DNA from: a virus
Strand: one strand, 5' to 3'
Length of the DNA stretch: 30,682 bases
Virus record (IMG/VR): IMGVR_UViG_3300002835_009731
Coordinates: 1 to 30,682 of that record
The notes beneath the pieces are model-generated. The model worked only from the letters and a program-made list of their open reading frames with translations. It did not search any database and was not told where the DNA came from. This document shows positions 30,596 through 30,682 of the stretch, piece after piece. The position numbers and the translations under genes are program-made. How positions within the stretch are numbered: the first letter of the stretch is position 1; the number at the start of each line of letters is the position of its first letter.

Positions 30596-30682
30596 ATGAC
30601 GATTGTTGGAAGTTATGAAAACCGTGGAAGCCGTTCAGCTTTCTATGTTATTGATAGTAAGCGTGGATTCAAAGAGTTTAGT
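30596..30682 (+). CDS. Partial hypothetical protein at right edge
   Basis: The first 29 codons (MTIVGSYENRGSRSAFYVID, then SKRGFKEFS) with AAAAGGATATAAA upstream. Truncated by the window. Beta-type N-terminus; too short to identify. Confidence 0.6.
   Translation, partial: MTIVGSYENRGSRSAFYVIDSKRGFKEFS

Overview
The window is part of a tailed double-stranded DNA bacteriophage genome, cut at both ends. The evidence is a head and packaging set read from the minus strand (large terminase, portal, prohead protease with scaffold, decoration protein, HK97-type major capsid protein), large tail or adhesin proteins, a T4 gp55-like late sigma factor, a block of very small plus-strand early genes with strong sigma70-type promoters, and eight tRNA genes. 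The host is probably a planctomycete. This is inferred from the plus-strand subtilase, whose N-terminus (FEQLNSRQMLS) resembles the LEPR-XLL motif that starts many planctomycete extracytoplasmic proteins. No ribosomal or housekeeping genes are present to confirm it.

Layout. Positions 1-20,868 (minus strand, read right to left) hold the late region: a small acidic ORF, an unknown protein, the sigma factor, a coiled-coil protein, a methyltransferase, GDP-mannose 4,6-dehydratase, an unknown ORF, HNH and ERCC4-type nucleases, a ClpP-like protease, terminase, portal, prohead protease with a nested scaffold start, decoration protein, major capsid protein, an intrinsic terminator, then virion structural proteins ending in three proteins joined by polythreonine linkers. 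Many neighbours overlap by ATGA, so translational coupling is likely. Positions 20,870-20,990 are a divergent intergenic region. Positions 20,991-22,196 (plus) encode the subtilase. Positions 22,300-30,682 (plus) form the early or accessory region of about 25 mostly tiny genes, at least thirteen candidate promoters and eight tRNA genes (Lys, Thr, Gln, then Asn, Ser, Glu, His, Asp).

The most striking feature is an 86-bp intergenic module present six times in the plus-strand region. Each copy is two 33-bp imperfect palindromes (consensus arms GACGTAAGTCC and GGACTTACGAC around an 11-bp centre) separated by exactly 20 bp, usually G-rich with GGCGGGCGGG. The 53-bp start-to-start distance is the same in all six copies. 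Each module lies between the end of one gene block and the promoter of the next, and none was seen in the late half. Most associated promoters carry a CGAT motif inside the -35/-10 spacer. The arrangement recalls the promoter/stem-loop cassettes (PeSLs) of T4-like phages, but the bipartite 33-20-33 geometry is one I do not recognise.

How it likely works (inference): host sigma70 polymerase transcribes the modular early operons. The gp55-like sigma later redirects transcription to the minus-strand structural operon. Terminase, portal, scaffold/protease and capsid proteins build and fill the head. The PA14, Ig-like and YadA-like proteins form host-binding appendages.
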